This document shows, piece by piece, positions 16,474 through 23,007 of a DNA stretch of 23,007 nt. Each line of letters opens with the position of its first letter. Position 1 is the first letter of the stretch. The notes below the pieces were generated by a model that was given only the letters and a program-made list of their open reading frames with translations, had not been told where the DNA came from and did not search any database. Source of the stretch: a virus; IMG/VR virus record IMGVR_UViG_3300030419_002955, positions 1 to 23,007 of that record. One strand, given 5' to 3'. Both the position numbers and the translations under genes were made by a program.

Positions 16474-16510
16474 AGGGCCCTGAGTTCCGGAGAAGTAGGA
16501 ACTCAGCCCT
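16474..16510 (-). terminator. Hairpin overlapping the end of the cement-like gene, possible terminator
   Basis: An imperfect inverted repeat. On the minus strand AGGGCTGAGTTCC pairs with GGAACTCAGGGCCCT around a 9-nt loop, giving nine pairs, a two-base bulge and four more pairs. The TGA stop codon of the cement-like gene lies inside the 5' arm. The bases that follow, GTCTCCTCTTGTT, are pyrimidine-rich but not a clean U-run. It could act as a partial rho-independent terminator or as a 3' mRNA stabiliser that keeps capsid and cement messages more abundant than the tail genes downstream. Confidence 0.55.
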
Positions 16511-17027
16511 GGCAGTCCAAAGCGGCGGTCACCAAGGAAGCAGCACCCGAGTCAGTAGCCAGAGCCACACCGAAAGCGTCCGACGTCACGGCCGACACAT
16601 CAGTGCACTGGCCCGCGTTCGCGTCCGGAGTAATGGCCGTATCGGCAGTGACGTTACCGTCGCAGAGGACCTGCCCCAGACCCTTCCGAAGAATGAAGCC
16701 AAAGGAGCCGGCTGCGATGGTGTGCTGAGCGACCCCAACGATCCGAGCGGGGCTGATGGCTCCCGACGAAACGAGGGTATCGTAGTTCGTAGCGCCAGTC
16801 TCACGCATCACGACCGTACCAGCAACGAAGTTGGTAGCTCCCTCTGCGTTGCGGACGTAGATCCACTCCTGATCACCAGCGTCGGCGGTGCGGACACCGT
16901 CGTTGATCGCCTGGGGGACCATGAGAGTGAAGCCCAACGGTGCCTGAGCACCCTGACCGTCCGTAGGACTGGTAGAGGCCGTAGTGACAAGATCGAACGA
17001 AATACCAGAAGTGGTGCGAGCGGCCAT
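16503..17027 (-). CDS. Probable capsid cement/decoration protein
   Basis: A 174-residue beta-rich protein of Gly, Ala, Thr, Val and Ser with few charges. After an extended N-terminal arm (residues 1-50) comes a compact beta domain: EWIYVRNAEGATNFVAGTVV (54-73), RIVGVAQHTIAAGSFGFILR (95-114) and a final repetitive strand region to 174. The middle pattern, in which a strand reads GVAQ, then AAG, then a strand FGFIL, resembles the beta-tulip cement proteins that bind capsids from outside (DUF2190-like and related families). The gene follows the capsid gene with a 9-nt gap and shares its stop region: TAGGAGG is both the capsid stop and this gene's ribosome-binding site. A second, longer protein with a similar core is encoded at 933-1796. 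A small structural role other than cement remains possible. Confidence 0.7.
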   Translation of the reverse strand: MAARTTSGISFDLVTTASTSPTDGQGAQAPLGFTLMVPQAINDGVRTADAGDQEWIYVRNAEGATNFVAGTVVMRETGATNYDTLVSSGAISPARIVGVAQHTIAAGSFGFILRKGLGQVLCDGNVTADTAITPDANAGQCTDVSAVTSDAFGVALATDSGAASLVTAALDCQG

Positions 17028-17036
17028 GGAAGCCTC

Positions 17037-18104
17037 CTACGGGGTGTTAGCGCCAGTAACGGCACCGTTGCAGCGGAGCTGATCGCAGTACAGGCCCATG
17101 TTCAGCACGTACTCGTACCGCCACATGTCCTGCTCGGGAATCCGGATGGGGCCCCGGATAGCGAAGTCGCCCTTGGTCTCCATCCCAGAGTCGTGACCCA
17201 GAGTAAAGAGGTGCCAAGTCGAAGACTTGAGGTAGTAGATGACGCCGTCCTGAGCAGCAGCGGTGGAGAAGCTGCCGGGGACAATGTCCTCTTCCATGTA
17301 GAAGGTGGCGTCCAGGAACTCAACACCCATGCGGACGTTGGACGGGGCCTTGTCACCCTCGACCTTCGCGACGCGGACTTCCTGGTCCAAGTCGTCGATG
17401 TAGGTCAGGTAAGAGGTGGGGTCGCCCAGCAGCAGATCCACGGGGCCCATGACCTTGGAGCCCTGGCGGCTGCACTCGTAGTAGACCTGACGCATCCGGT
17501 TCCGGCCATTGGCCGCGAAACTGGTAATGTCAGCGTACTGGTTGACCCAGCCCGTAGTCGTAGCCTTGTTCAGGCCAAAGACGGTACCCGTCTGCGCCGT
17601 GGTAGCGGCGAAGTCGAGGGCTCCGTCACGAGCAGTGCCCTGGGGGTTGTAGGTAGCGTCACCGTTCAGGGTCGGGAAACCACCAACACCGGCACCGGTA
17701 CCCATGGCGAGCTGAGTAGCAATCCGCTCGTGGAAGTCGGACAGTGCCAGCTCGGGGTAGGACTTGATGATCTTAGCCAGATCATTCGCGCCATTAGCCT
17801 CAGCCAGATCCTTACCCGGGACATCGAACGCATAAATGATGCGGGGCGCGTAGGCGTCACCGCGAGAAGCGTTCTGGCGACGACCACCGGCAATGACCTC
17901 AGATCCCGTAAGGACCTGGGTGACCTGACCGGGGCCATCCGTCACCACGGTGAACTCGCGGTAGGGACCCTTCAGGGAAGCCCGGTCAATATTGCCCTTC
18001 TTCACGATCTTATCGAGAATCGGGTGCCAAGTGGTGAAGAGGTCACTGTACCCAGGAGCGAGGTCCTGGAGAGCAGTTGCGACGACGTCCGGAGAAATGG
18101 CCAT
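17037..18104 (-). CDS. Major capsid protein (HK97-fold presumed)
   Basis: A 355-residue protein that builds the icosahedral head shell. The N-terminal region (MAISPDVVATALQDLAPGYS) is followed by mixed alpha/beta sequence with capsid-like features: an extended charged segment early on (residues 45-110), a central helix (SYPELALSDFHERIATQLAM), and a late beta-rich part with VEFLDATFYMEEDIVPGS and RYEYVLNMGLYCDQLRCN. Phage coat proteins often close with a similar description of substrate-like loops and a final strand. The main evidence is context: it directly follows a scaffold-like gene, precedes a cement-like gene and has a strong AAAGGGAG ribosome-binding site, as expected for the most abundant virion protein. 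No protease cleavage site or N-terminal delta domain can be assigned, consistent with a separate scaffold. Whether it is closer to P22 coat or another HK97-fold branch cannot be judged by eye. Confidence 0.85.
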   Translation of the reverse strand: MAISPDVVATALQDLAPGYSDLFTTWHPILDKIVKKGNIDRASLKGPYREFTVVTDGPGQVTQVLTGSEVIAGGRRQNASRGDAYAPRIIYAFDVPGKDLAEANGANDLAKIIKSYPELALSDFHERIATQLAMGTGAGVGGFPTLNGDATYNPQGTARDGALDFAATTAQTGTVFGLNKATTTGWVNQYADITSFAANGRNRMRQVYYECSRQGSKVMGPVDLLLGDPTSYLTYIDDLDQEVRVAKVEGDKAPSNVRMGVEFLDATFYMEEDIVPGSFSTAAAQDGVIYYLKSSTWHLFTLGHDSGMETKGDFAIRGPIRIPEQDMWRYEYVLNMGLYCDQLRCNGAVTGANTP

Positions 18105-18199
18105 CAGGAACTCCCTTTACGGGTGGGACAGTAGCAGGGCAGTCTTGACAGTGCAAGTGAGGGATTGAAGTATCCCGTATGCCCAAGGGGTGGGAGGGG
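18105..18199 (-). promoter_or_regulatory. 95-nt leader before the major capsid gene
   Basis: This is one of only three long spacers in the operon. Reading along the minus strand it holds two short inverted repeats: GGGAT/ATCCC with a 6-nt loop (positions 18161-18176) and CTTG/CAAG with a 6-nt loop (18144-18157). It ends in a strong ribosome-binding site, AAAGGGAG, about 7 nt before the capsid ATG. Neither hairpin has a following U-run, so a terminator is not supported. No good sigma-70 promoter is seen on the minus strand; the best pair, TTGCAC with TACTGT at 17 nt, matches consensus at only half the positions. The spacer may serve capsid-specific initiation, RNA processing or mRNA stability, which is inference. 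Confidence 0.45.
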
Positions 18200-19141
18200 T
18201 CACCGCTTTCCGCCTCGATGGACTCTAAGAGCCCGATTGGCGGCAAGATTCCTCATCTCTTCGATGCTCCTGGCATCGGAGATAGAGCGTTCTGCGGGAC
18301 GCGAGATAGTCGCCCTATCAGCGCCAGCGGTAATGCGGGCTGCCGGGCGAGGCTTGGACGCGGCTGCTGTAGCTTTCGCTTCTACGGCCGCTTGCTCTTC
18401 CTGCTGCTGTTGCTTGAGGCTCTGCTCAGTCGTGTGAATCTGGTCGTGCGCTTGACCCAACTTGAAAGCGTATTGCTCTGGAGTGCCGTTCTTCTTGGCG
18501 TCAATAACTACCTGCCGGGCCGCCTCTCCCAGCTTCATTACTTCGACAGCCAAGTAGGGGTTCCACGGACCACCGTAGTCGCCATCGTCCAAGTACTTAG
18601 CGAACTCTGACAGCGCAGCCTTATCGTTCCGGAGATCCTTGTTCCGATCCCAGAAGTCGTTGACGTAGTCCTCGTCTGACTGAGCTTGGTACCCCTTATA
18701 CTCCTCAGCCATCGCCTTGTGCGTGTTCTGGAGTTCTTCCAGCTCCTTCCGGGCAGTCTCCAAGTCAGACGTCAAAGTCTGAACCCGAGGATCTCCGGCC
18801 CCATCCAGCATGGAGGTGTAGACCTCCATCAGCTCGTTGAGCTGACGTTCTTTCCCAGAGACTGTACTGGTGTAGTGGCTGTTGAGCTTATCGAGAAGAC
18901 CTCCCAGCTCTTCCCGGCGCTCTTCCGGGGCAGCCCCTGTCAGGGCTCCCTGGTCGCCATCCCATCCATCCCAATCGAACTGGCTGTACCACGGGTCTGA
19001 CGCGGGTGGCTCAGGAGCACTACCAGCATCACTGCTGGGAACATCACTGCCCTGAGGGGCAGAGGCACTCGTGTCTGCTGCGGGCGCAGGCGCCTCAACA
19101 GGCGCGGCTGCCGGAGCTGCTGGGGGGGCGACTTCACTCAC
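18200..19141 (-). CDS. Probable capsid scaffolding protein
   Basis: A 313-residue protein with a GTG start that overlaps the preceding stop as GTGA. Residues 1-50 are Pro/Ala-rich and low in complexity. An acidic aromatic patch follows (DPWYSQFDWDGWDGDQ, about 49-64), then a long helical, coiled-coil-prone region (about 72-250) including LETARKELEELQNTHKAMAE and a Gln run (KQQQQEEQ). The C terminus from 262 is basic and Arg-rich (SIEEMRNLAANRALRVHRGG). An elongated helical body with a basic C-terminal end, encoded directly before the major capsid gene, is the usual pattern of phage scaffolds, which template procapsid assembly and then leave. In known scaffolds a basic C-terminal helix-turn-helix can bind the coat protein. 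No protease domain is visible. The assignment rests on position and composition. Confidence 0.8.
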   Translation of the reverse strand: MSEVAPPAAPAAAPVEAPAPAADTSASAPQGSDVPSSDAGSAPEPPASDPWYSQFDWDGWDGDQGALTGAAPEERREELGGLLDKLNSHYTSTVSGKERQLNELMEVYTSMLDGAGDPRVQTLTSDLETARKELEELQNTHKAMAEEYKGYQAQSDEDYVNDFWDRNKDLRNDKAALSEFAKYLDDGDYGGPWNPYLAVEVMKLGEAARQVVIDAKKNGTPEQYAFKLGQAHDQIHTTEQSLKQQQQEEQAAVEAKATAAASKPRPAARITAGADRATISRPAERSISDARSIEEMRNLAANRALRVHRGGKR

Positions 19142-19560
19142 GAGTAGCGTCCTTTCGGGACTTCTCCCTTCTTGAACTTATCAAAGGCCCGCTCAGCGGC
19201 ACCATTACGCATAGTCTCGATAGACAGGATTCCACCGCCCATCTCGGCCATCTCTCCGCCGTCGTCACCCTCTTCGGGGAGGCCAACTCCAACACCGATA
19301 GCGACTTCAGCCGGCCCAGAGGTGAGTTCATAGCCGTACTCTTGGAGCCACTCAACGAGCTTAGCCGGGTCATCGGCCCCGTGCTCTTCAATAGCTGCAC
19401 CCAAAGCGTCGGCTGGAGTGTCGAAAGAAGTAGTCTCCTCTTCGGAGCCAGCCTCCATGGACTCTTCCATCCCTTCTTCGGGGATCGCTTCAGAGACTTC
19501 CTCTTCCTCCTCCATCTCGGTGGGGAGGGAGTCTTTCATCATGGAGTCGTCGTTAGGCAT
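19138..19560 (-). CDS. Very acidic small protein preceding the scaffold
   Basis: A 140-residue protein. Residues 1-48 are dominated by Glu, Asp, Met and Ser (EMEEEEEVSEAIPEEGMEES). A short predicted helical domain follows at about residues 50-80 (ADALGAAIEEHGADDPAKLV), then a Gly-rich segment and a basic C-terminal tail (FDKFKKGEVPKGRYS). Small acidic proteins of this kind are common near capsid genes in phages, but I know no activity for this one. The start is supported by TAGGAAAG before ATG, which includes the upstream stop. Its TGA stop overlaps the GTG start of the scaffold gene as GTGA, so the two should be made in coupled amounts. It might assist the scaffold, which is inference. Confidence 0.8.
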   Translation of the reverse strand: MPNDDSMMKDSLPTEMEEEEEVSEAIPEEGMEESMEAGSEEETTSFDTPADALGAAIEEHGADDPAKLVEWLQEYGYELTSGPAEVAIGVGVGLPEEGDDGGEMAEMGGGILSIETMRNGAAERAFDKFKKGEVPKGRYS

Positions 19561-19569
19561 ATTTCTTTC

Positions 19570-19998
19570 CTACTTGAAGACGCGAGGGGAGTCAATCCCG
19601 GTAGCCAGTTCAGCTTTACGCTTTCTGTCTTTTCGAAGGGTATCCCGTTTCTGGTCAAGACCCTGGTACCCCTCTCTCTTAGCCTGATTTTCGGCCACTG
19701 TACGGACGTGGTGGCGATGATCCTTCCACTCGGACGAGTCTCGGTGGATGAGCTGAGAACCTTTATTCTGGGCCAAGTAGTTCTTCAGCTCTCGATTGCT
19801 CGTAAAGGAGCGCCCGATCTGAGGCATATCCAAAGGCTTAGAAGGCATCGGCCCGATAGTCCTTACCGGAGAAATGATTGTCTTGGCTTTATTGGAGCAG
19901 CGAGGGCAGATGAGCCCCTCAACCTCGTAATCCCTGAGCGGAACAAAGGTCTCGCCCTCGTGGTCGCAAGTCGGACAGCGGAAGTCGTAGAGGGGCAT
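19570..19998 (-). CDS. FmdB-family-like zinc-ribbon protein
   Basis: A 142-residue protein. The N terminus MPLYDFRCPTC is the typical opening of FmdB-type zinc ribbons. The four probable zinc ligands are Cys8, Cys11, Cys31 and Cys34, arranged as two CxxC knuckles (CPTC and CPRC) 19 residues apart. The remainder (residues 60-142) is basic and probably helical (KRDTLRKDRKRKAEL), longer than in many stand-alone FmdB proteins. FmdB-type ribbons were named as putative regulatory proteins in bacteria and also occur in phage genomes; their biochemical role is generally unclear. Here the gene sits inside the virion operon between unknown proteins and the scaffold, so it may aid assembly, bind nucleic acid, or be a late regulator. 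The start follows the preceding TAG by 3 nt. Confidence 0.85.
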   Translation of the reverse strand: MPLYDFRCPTCDHEGETFVPLRDYEVEGLICPRCSNKAKTIISPVRTIGPMPSKPLDMPQIGRSFTSNRELKNYLAQNKGSQLIHRDSSEWKDHRHHVRTVAENQAKREGYQGLDQKRDTLRKDRKRKAELATGIDSPRVFK

Positions 19999-20001
19999 GA
20001 G

Positions 20002-20811
20002 CTAATCTACCTTTGGTGTGATTCCGAGGACAGGGTCACCGCCCCCTTCCCTAAGCCAAGCGTCCTTACCCAGACGCTCAACTTCCTCAGTAGCGGTCTC
20101 TTGCCGCCATTGGAGTGCTTTGTCGATGGCACGATACTCCTCTTCTTCAGCGGCGTACTGGTCTGAGAGGTCCAGAAACTCCCGGGCCTTCCTGAGTGTG
20201 TCTGCCGAGGGAGTGCGCCCAAAGACAGGCTGCAGCTCCTTGGGAGTCTTCCCTGAGATTGCCATCTCACGAAGGTCGTCTTGGAGATCCCAGACCTCTC
20301 CGGTGTAGTCCTTGAAGGAGGGGAAGAACTTGTGTGCGAGATTCCAATAGAGAGCATCGCCGTGGTGCCGGAGCACTCCAAAGATGCTGTCATTGAGCAG
20401 CTCTTCCCGCCTCTTGAGCATCGAGTTGACGTGGTCCTGCTGAAGCTCTGCCCGCCCCCAAGCGTAATCCTTGTCCGCCCGGGGGTCTGTCACCGCTGAG
20501 TCCTGGTGCATCCAGCTCTGGGGAGGTTCATCTTGGAGGAAGTCAGCAGTCTCTTGGTCGATCTTGCCAGCCTTCTCCAGGTCCCAAATACGGGCAGAAT
20601 TACCCGCAGCACGGAGGAAGTCGTCTTGAGTCGCTCGACCGTCGCCCCCAAACGTCTCCGTGTCGAAGGTGATCACGGGGACATCAGACCCTTCCACGAA
20701 TCGAGTCTGGGTCTGGAGGCGCCTGCTGGCCGCTCCCTCTTCAGCCTCAGTCAAGGCCCGCTCGGCTGCCGCCCGGGTCTTGGGGTCCTGTTCTTCCTGC
20801 CAACCCGCCAT
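20002..20811 (-). CDS. Unknown charged phage protein
   Basis: A 269-residue protein, helical and charged, with an Ala/Glu-rich N terminus (residues 1-30) and a long helical C-terminal region (TLRKAREFLDLSDQYAAEEE, then LQWRQETATEEVERLGKDAW). A short stretch near residues 44-56 (DVPVITFDTETFGGDG) resembles the first motif of DEDD exonucleases, but I find no convincing second or third motif, so no enzyme is called. Trp and His occur in the middle (PQSWMHQDS, RHHGDALYWNLAHKFFP). The gene starts in a TGATG overlap with the 501-residue gene, making the two a likely functional pair. It is followed after only 3 nt by the zinc-ribbon gene. The family is not recognised. Confidence 0.8.
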   Translation of the reverse strand: MAGWQEEQDPKTRAAAERALTEAEEGAASRRLQTQTRFVEGSDVPVITFDTETFGGDGRATQDDFLRAAGNSARIWDLEKAGKIDQETADFLQDEPPQSWMHQDSAVTDPRADKDYAWGRAELQQDHVNSMLKRREELLNDSIFGVLRHHGDALYWNLAHKFFPSFKDYTGEVWDLQDDLREMAISGKTPKELQPVFGRTPSADTLRKAREFLDLSDQYAAEEEEYRAIDKALQWRQETATEEVERLGKDAWLREGGGDPVLGITPKVD

Positions 20812-22316
20812 CAGTACCCGTGCTCCTGGCGCTTGGAGATGAGGCGCTCCTGGAGTTCATCAGAGATCAGTCCTTGTTGGGACAAAACTTCACCCAACTG
20901 GGGGTCTTGAAGCAGTAGACCCAAGGTCTCAGTGTTCAAGTCTCCAATCTCCAAAGGACGACGAAGACCGTGGAGGGACATAAATCGGAGTCGCTCGTAG
21001 GGGTCCAGTGTTCGAGCGTAGTTGCCCACAGCTACGGCTGGAACCGCACCGGCTGCCAAAGTAGCCAGTCCAGCGATTTGCTGTCCCGGATGGCCCGGCT
21101 TGATCTTGGGGTCTCCAGTCTCGGCGCCTGGAATGCCTGCAGTGACACCTCGGCGGAGTTGGTCTCGCTGTTCAGCCAACTGAGCACGGTCCTTGTCCCT
21201 ATAGTGCTCGATGGACTTGAGTCGGCGGGAGTAAGCGTCAATAGTCTCCGGGTCACCCTCTCGAATGGCTCGGCGGAGAAGTTCACGGTCCTCATCAGCG
21301 GCGAGACCACCTTCGTGTAGCTCAGTTAGAGCTTCGGAATAGCCTTGGACGCCCAACTTGCGGGCCGTCTCCTCGGCTTCCTCAGCGAAGGCGTTAGAAG
21401 CGGCATTCAGTTGGCGGAAGGTAGGATCCTCCCCAAGATCGCGGGGATCCCACCCCTCATCGATGAGACGATCAGCGTACTGGTCGGCTAAATCGCGAGC
21501 GGATTGCGCTTCCTCCCAGAGGAAGTAGAGGCTTTTGATGTCTTTCTCGCCAGGGGTGAACTCGGTGTGGGGAAGGCCCTGGAGGTGCTTTGCCTGCATG
21601 TCCCCCAACTCAGAGAGAACCTGACCGGTGGCGGCCTTCTCCTGCAGCTCCTTGATGAAAGGCTCGATCTCCTGAATGCGTCTGACGTAGTCAGGGTAGG
21701 CCTTCTCTGCCGCACTCCACTCTTCCAACGTCCAGTCCGGAGCCGTGTGAAACTGGCGGGTCTTGATAGCCCGCTCCTGCTGCTTGAGCTTGGCCCACAG
21801 CTTACGAGCCTCGTCCTCGTTGATAGACTTTCCGACCTCCAGGTCAGACGCCGCCTGAGCCCAGGCCTGAGCGTTCTTCCGGTTGGTATCAGCTCCCTGC
21901 TGTACGTCTTGGACCCACAAGGACTGCTCTCGCTTCTGGCCTGCAGTCTCTACCGAGTCTCCAACTCCAGTTAGTCCAAGAGCAACGGGGTAATAGTTCT
22001 TTGTGCGGACCTTCTCCATGGCCTTGCGGTAGCCCTCTTCGTCCCCCATCGCGCGGGCTCTCTCAGCTTCTTGCTGAGCGAGGTGTCGATCGGGATCCGC
22101 ATTAGGGTCCCAAAGTGTCGGATCTCCTACGGCGGCCTTGGCGATACTTGTGCCCACGAGGCCGGCAGACCTAAGAGGTTCATCGCGGAGGGAGGACTCC
22201 CAACGCTCTTTCGTAGTCTGGGGCTTAGGGGCCTCTTTCTCGCCAGACAAAGCCGCTTCAGCGGCTCGCCTACGAGCTTGGGCCTGAGCTTCCTCTTCGT
22301 AGAAGATTCCAGCCAT
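20811..22316 (-). CDS. Charged alpha-helical phage protein of unknown function, possible minor virion protein
   Basis: A 501-residue protein rich in Glu, Ala, Arg, Gln and Lys, with long helical and coiled-coil-prone stretches (roughly residues 140-240 and 300-395). One clearly hydrophobic Ala/Gly/Val segment lies at about residues 412-432 (GLATLAAGAVPAVAV). It is followed by a basic/aromatic patch, LDPYERLRFMSLHGLRR. I see no signal peptide, nuclease, protease or portal-like signature. The ATG overlaps the previous stop as TGATG, and its own stop overlaps the next gene the same way. Its place ahead of the scaffold and capsid genes suggests a head-associated or ejected protein, and the single hydrophobic segment would fit an ejected, membrane-contacting protein. 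That role is inference. Confidence 0.8.
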   Translation of the reverse strand: MAGIFYEEEAQAQARRRAAEAALSGEKEAPKPQTTKERWESSLRDEPLRSAGLVGTSIAKAAVGDPTLWDPNADPDRHLAQQEAERARAMGDEEGYRKAMEKVRTKNYYPVALGLTGVGDSVETAGQKREQSLWVQDVQQGADTNRKNAQAWAQAASDLEVGKSINEDEARKLWAKLKQQERAIKTRQFHTAPDWTLEEWSAAEKAYPDYVRRIQEIEPFIKELQEKAATGQVLSELGDMQAKHLQGLPHTEFTPGEKDIKSLYFLWEEAQSARDLADQYADRLIDEGWDPRDLGEDPTFRQLNAASNAFAEEAEETARKLGVQGYSEALTELHEGGLAADEDRELLRRAIREGDPETIDAYSRRLKSIEHYRDKDRAQLAEQRDQLRRGVTAGIPGAETGDPKIKPGHPGQQIAGLATLAAGAVPAVAVGNYARTLDPYERLRFMSLHGLRRPLEIGDLNTETLGLLLQDPQLGEVLSQQGLISDELQERLISKRQEHGY

Positions 22317-22537
22317 CAGAGGTGAGCGCTAAACAGTTGGAGAGCCTTGAAGGCTTCTCCGGCCTTAGCGTCTCCGGCTTTAGCCGCAGCCTTTTTTGCC
22401 TCTCCCCAAGCATTCAGAAGTTCCATAAGGGAGGGGCAAGCGTGTGCCGCTTTCGAAGGCTTCGACGGAGCTTTTGCCTTGGGGCGGGAGGTTCGCTTCT
22501 TGGGCGCGGCCTTAGAGGCCTTCTTGGGAGTGGGCAT
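22316..22537 (-). CDS. Small Lys/Ala/Pro-rich basic protein, histone H1-like tail
   Basis: A 73-residue protein. Residues 2-30 are almost entirely Lys, Ala, Pro, Ser and Arg (PTPKKASKAAPKKRTSRPKA and onward), like the tails of histone H1 and bacterial H1-like proteins. Residues 34-73 look like an amphipathic helical segment (LMELLNAWGEAKKAAAKAGD) ending in ALQLFSAHL. Such a composition suggests nucleic-acid binding or neutralisation of an acidic partner, which is inference. The start is supported by TAGGAG, which contains the upstream stop codon, placed about 7 nt before ATG. The gene ends in a TGATG overlap with the next gene, so the two are translationally coupled. It could also be a minor virion protein. 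No specific family is recognised. Confidence 0.8.
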   Translation of the reverse strand: MPTPKKASKAAPKKRTSRPKAKAPSKPSKAAHACPSLMELLNAWGEAKKAAAKAGDAKAGEAFKALQLFSAHL

Positions 22538-22546
22538 TTCAGTCTC

Positions 22547-23007
22547 CTACTTAGTGGGCATCTGGCTCTTGAGGGGGTCGCCACCCGCTTCAGTCAAGGT
22601 GGCGCGTTCCTGGAGTTCAGAGAGGGGCGGAGCCCTGTTGGTGCGGCTATGGCCACTAACAGCGTCCTTCGCCTTTTCCTCGGCCAAGTAGCGGCGATAG
22701 TCCAGTTCGCTGCCACCCTTCTCCAAGGCGCTGAACTCCTGAATGCGCCGCTCCAGGTCGGGGTCCACCTTGACAATCCCACGGTCCATCATCCTTTGGA
22801 GGTGATCCAGCTCGTCGACCCTTACCTCTGGGATAAGGGTCTCCCAAGTATCGACATCCCGCCAATCTTGGCCATCCCCCTCACGCGCCAGGGTCTTGGG
22901 CTGTGAGATGGCCGCCAAGGCATCATCCACAGCAGCCATCTCAGACATCCCTTCGTCTCGCATAGCCTCACGAGCCTCGACAGGGCCCCAGCCCGCAGCG
23001 TCGGCGG
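22547..23007 (-). CDS. Unknown protein, C-terminal part (5' end outside window)
   Basis: The reading frame is open from the right edge to a TAG stop, giving 152 residues in the window. An internal ATG at 22963 would give 138 residues, but no stop separates it from the edge. The in-frame upstream residues read ADAAGWGPVEAREA, and the only purine-rich stretch before that ATG sits just 2 nt away. The true start is therefore probably outside. The protein is charged and helical, with many Asp, Glu, Arg and Lys (for example VDELDHLQRMMDRG and LDYRRYLAEEKAKDA), and ends in SQMPTK. I recognise no enzyme motif. Because portal genes usually lie just before the scaffold/capsid block, it could be the C-terminal tail of a portal or a small accessory protein. 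Neither is shown by the sequence. It is the first gene of the visible operon, and its TAG stop is fused to the ribosome-binding site of the next gene. Confidence 0.7.
   Translation of the reverse strand, partial: ADAAGWGPVEAREAMRDEGMSEMAAVDDALAAISQPKTLAREGDGQDWRDVDTWETLIPEVRVDELDHLQRMMDRGIVKVDPDLERRIQEFSALEKGGSELDYRRYLAEEKAKDAVSGHSRTNRAPPLSELQERATLTEAGGDPLKSQMPTK

Noticed and set aside
16722-18134. Long plus-strand open frame of 470 codons opposite the capsid and cement genes
   Set aside because: It overlaps two well-supported minus-strand genes with good ribosome-binding sites and is a product of GC-rich codon bias; its composition (Val, Arg, Gly) is that of a shadow frame.
18145-18175. Perfect TTGACA on the plus strand in the capsid leader
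   Set aside because: The matching -10 at 17 nt (AAGTAT) is poor and there is no plus-strand gene downstream; it would be antisense to the scaffold gene.
19006-20166. Plus-strand open frame of 386 codons opposite the acidic and zinc-ribbon genes
   Set aside because: It lies opposite several coupled minus-strand genes, including the clear CxxC zinc ribbon; no ribosome-binding site or domain supports it.
20640-20700. DEDD-exonuclease-like first motif (ITFDTETFGGDG) in the 269-residue protein
   Set aside because: Only the DxE motif is present; the second and third conserved acidic motifs with their spacing are not found, and the rest is helical and charged.
1-23007. tRNA genes, CRISPR arrays, insertion sequences, integrase or attachment sites
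   Set aside because: None was recognised on either strand by reading; no transposase or integrase motifs, no regular spaced repeats and no cloverleaf were seen.

Overview
The window is a stretch of a tailed double-stranded DNA bacteriophage genome, most likely a short-tailed (podovirus-like) phage or prophage. It holds 22 tightly packed genes, all on the minus strand, so transcription runs from the right edge (position 23007) to the left edge. No convincing plus-strand gene, tRNA, rRNA, CRISPR array, insertion sequence or host gene is visible. The sequence is GC-rich by eye. The host cannot be named from this sequence.

Layout in order of transcription. (1) 23007-19138 is a pre-capsid block: a partial gene cut by the right edge, a 73-residue Lys/Ala-rich basic protein, two charged helical proteins of 501 and 269 residues, a 142-residue FmdB-type zinc-ribbon protein and a very acidic 140-residue protein. 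(2) 19141-16503 is the head-assembly core: scaffolding-like protein (GTG start), 95-nt spacer, major capsid protein, then a small beta-rich protein likely to be a cement/decoration protein. A long hairpin overlaps the stop codon of that last gene. (3) 16410-12264 is the neck and tail: a head-tail adaptor-like protein (512 aa), an unknown 137-aa protein and a beta-propeller-like tail nozzle protein (720 aa). (4) 12267-10299 holds three consecutive beta-sandwich proteins of 212-228 residues, probably virion fibres or tail appendages. (5) 10289-1911 is a probable ejection-protein cassette of 187, 563 and 2038 residues. (6) 1796-1 is a late accessory block: a 287-residue decoration/head-fibre-like protein, a 65-residue helical protein, a 146-residue beta-rich protein and the start of an Ig/PKD-like protein that runs off the left edge.

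The genes read as one late virion operon. Nearly all junctions overlap by 1-4 nt or are separated by 1-21 nt. Only three spacers exceed 90 nt (18105-18199, 16411-16502, 1797-1910), and each contains inverted repeats. They lie before the capsid gene, after the capsid/cement pair and after the giant ejection protein, which suggests control of expression level between modules. Terminase, portal, lysis and replication genes are not recognisable here; terminase and portal would be expected beyond the right edge.

Most functional names rest on gene order plus motif and fold impressions from reading the proteins, without database searches. About half of the proteins have no function that I can name.
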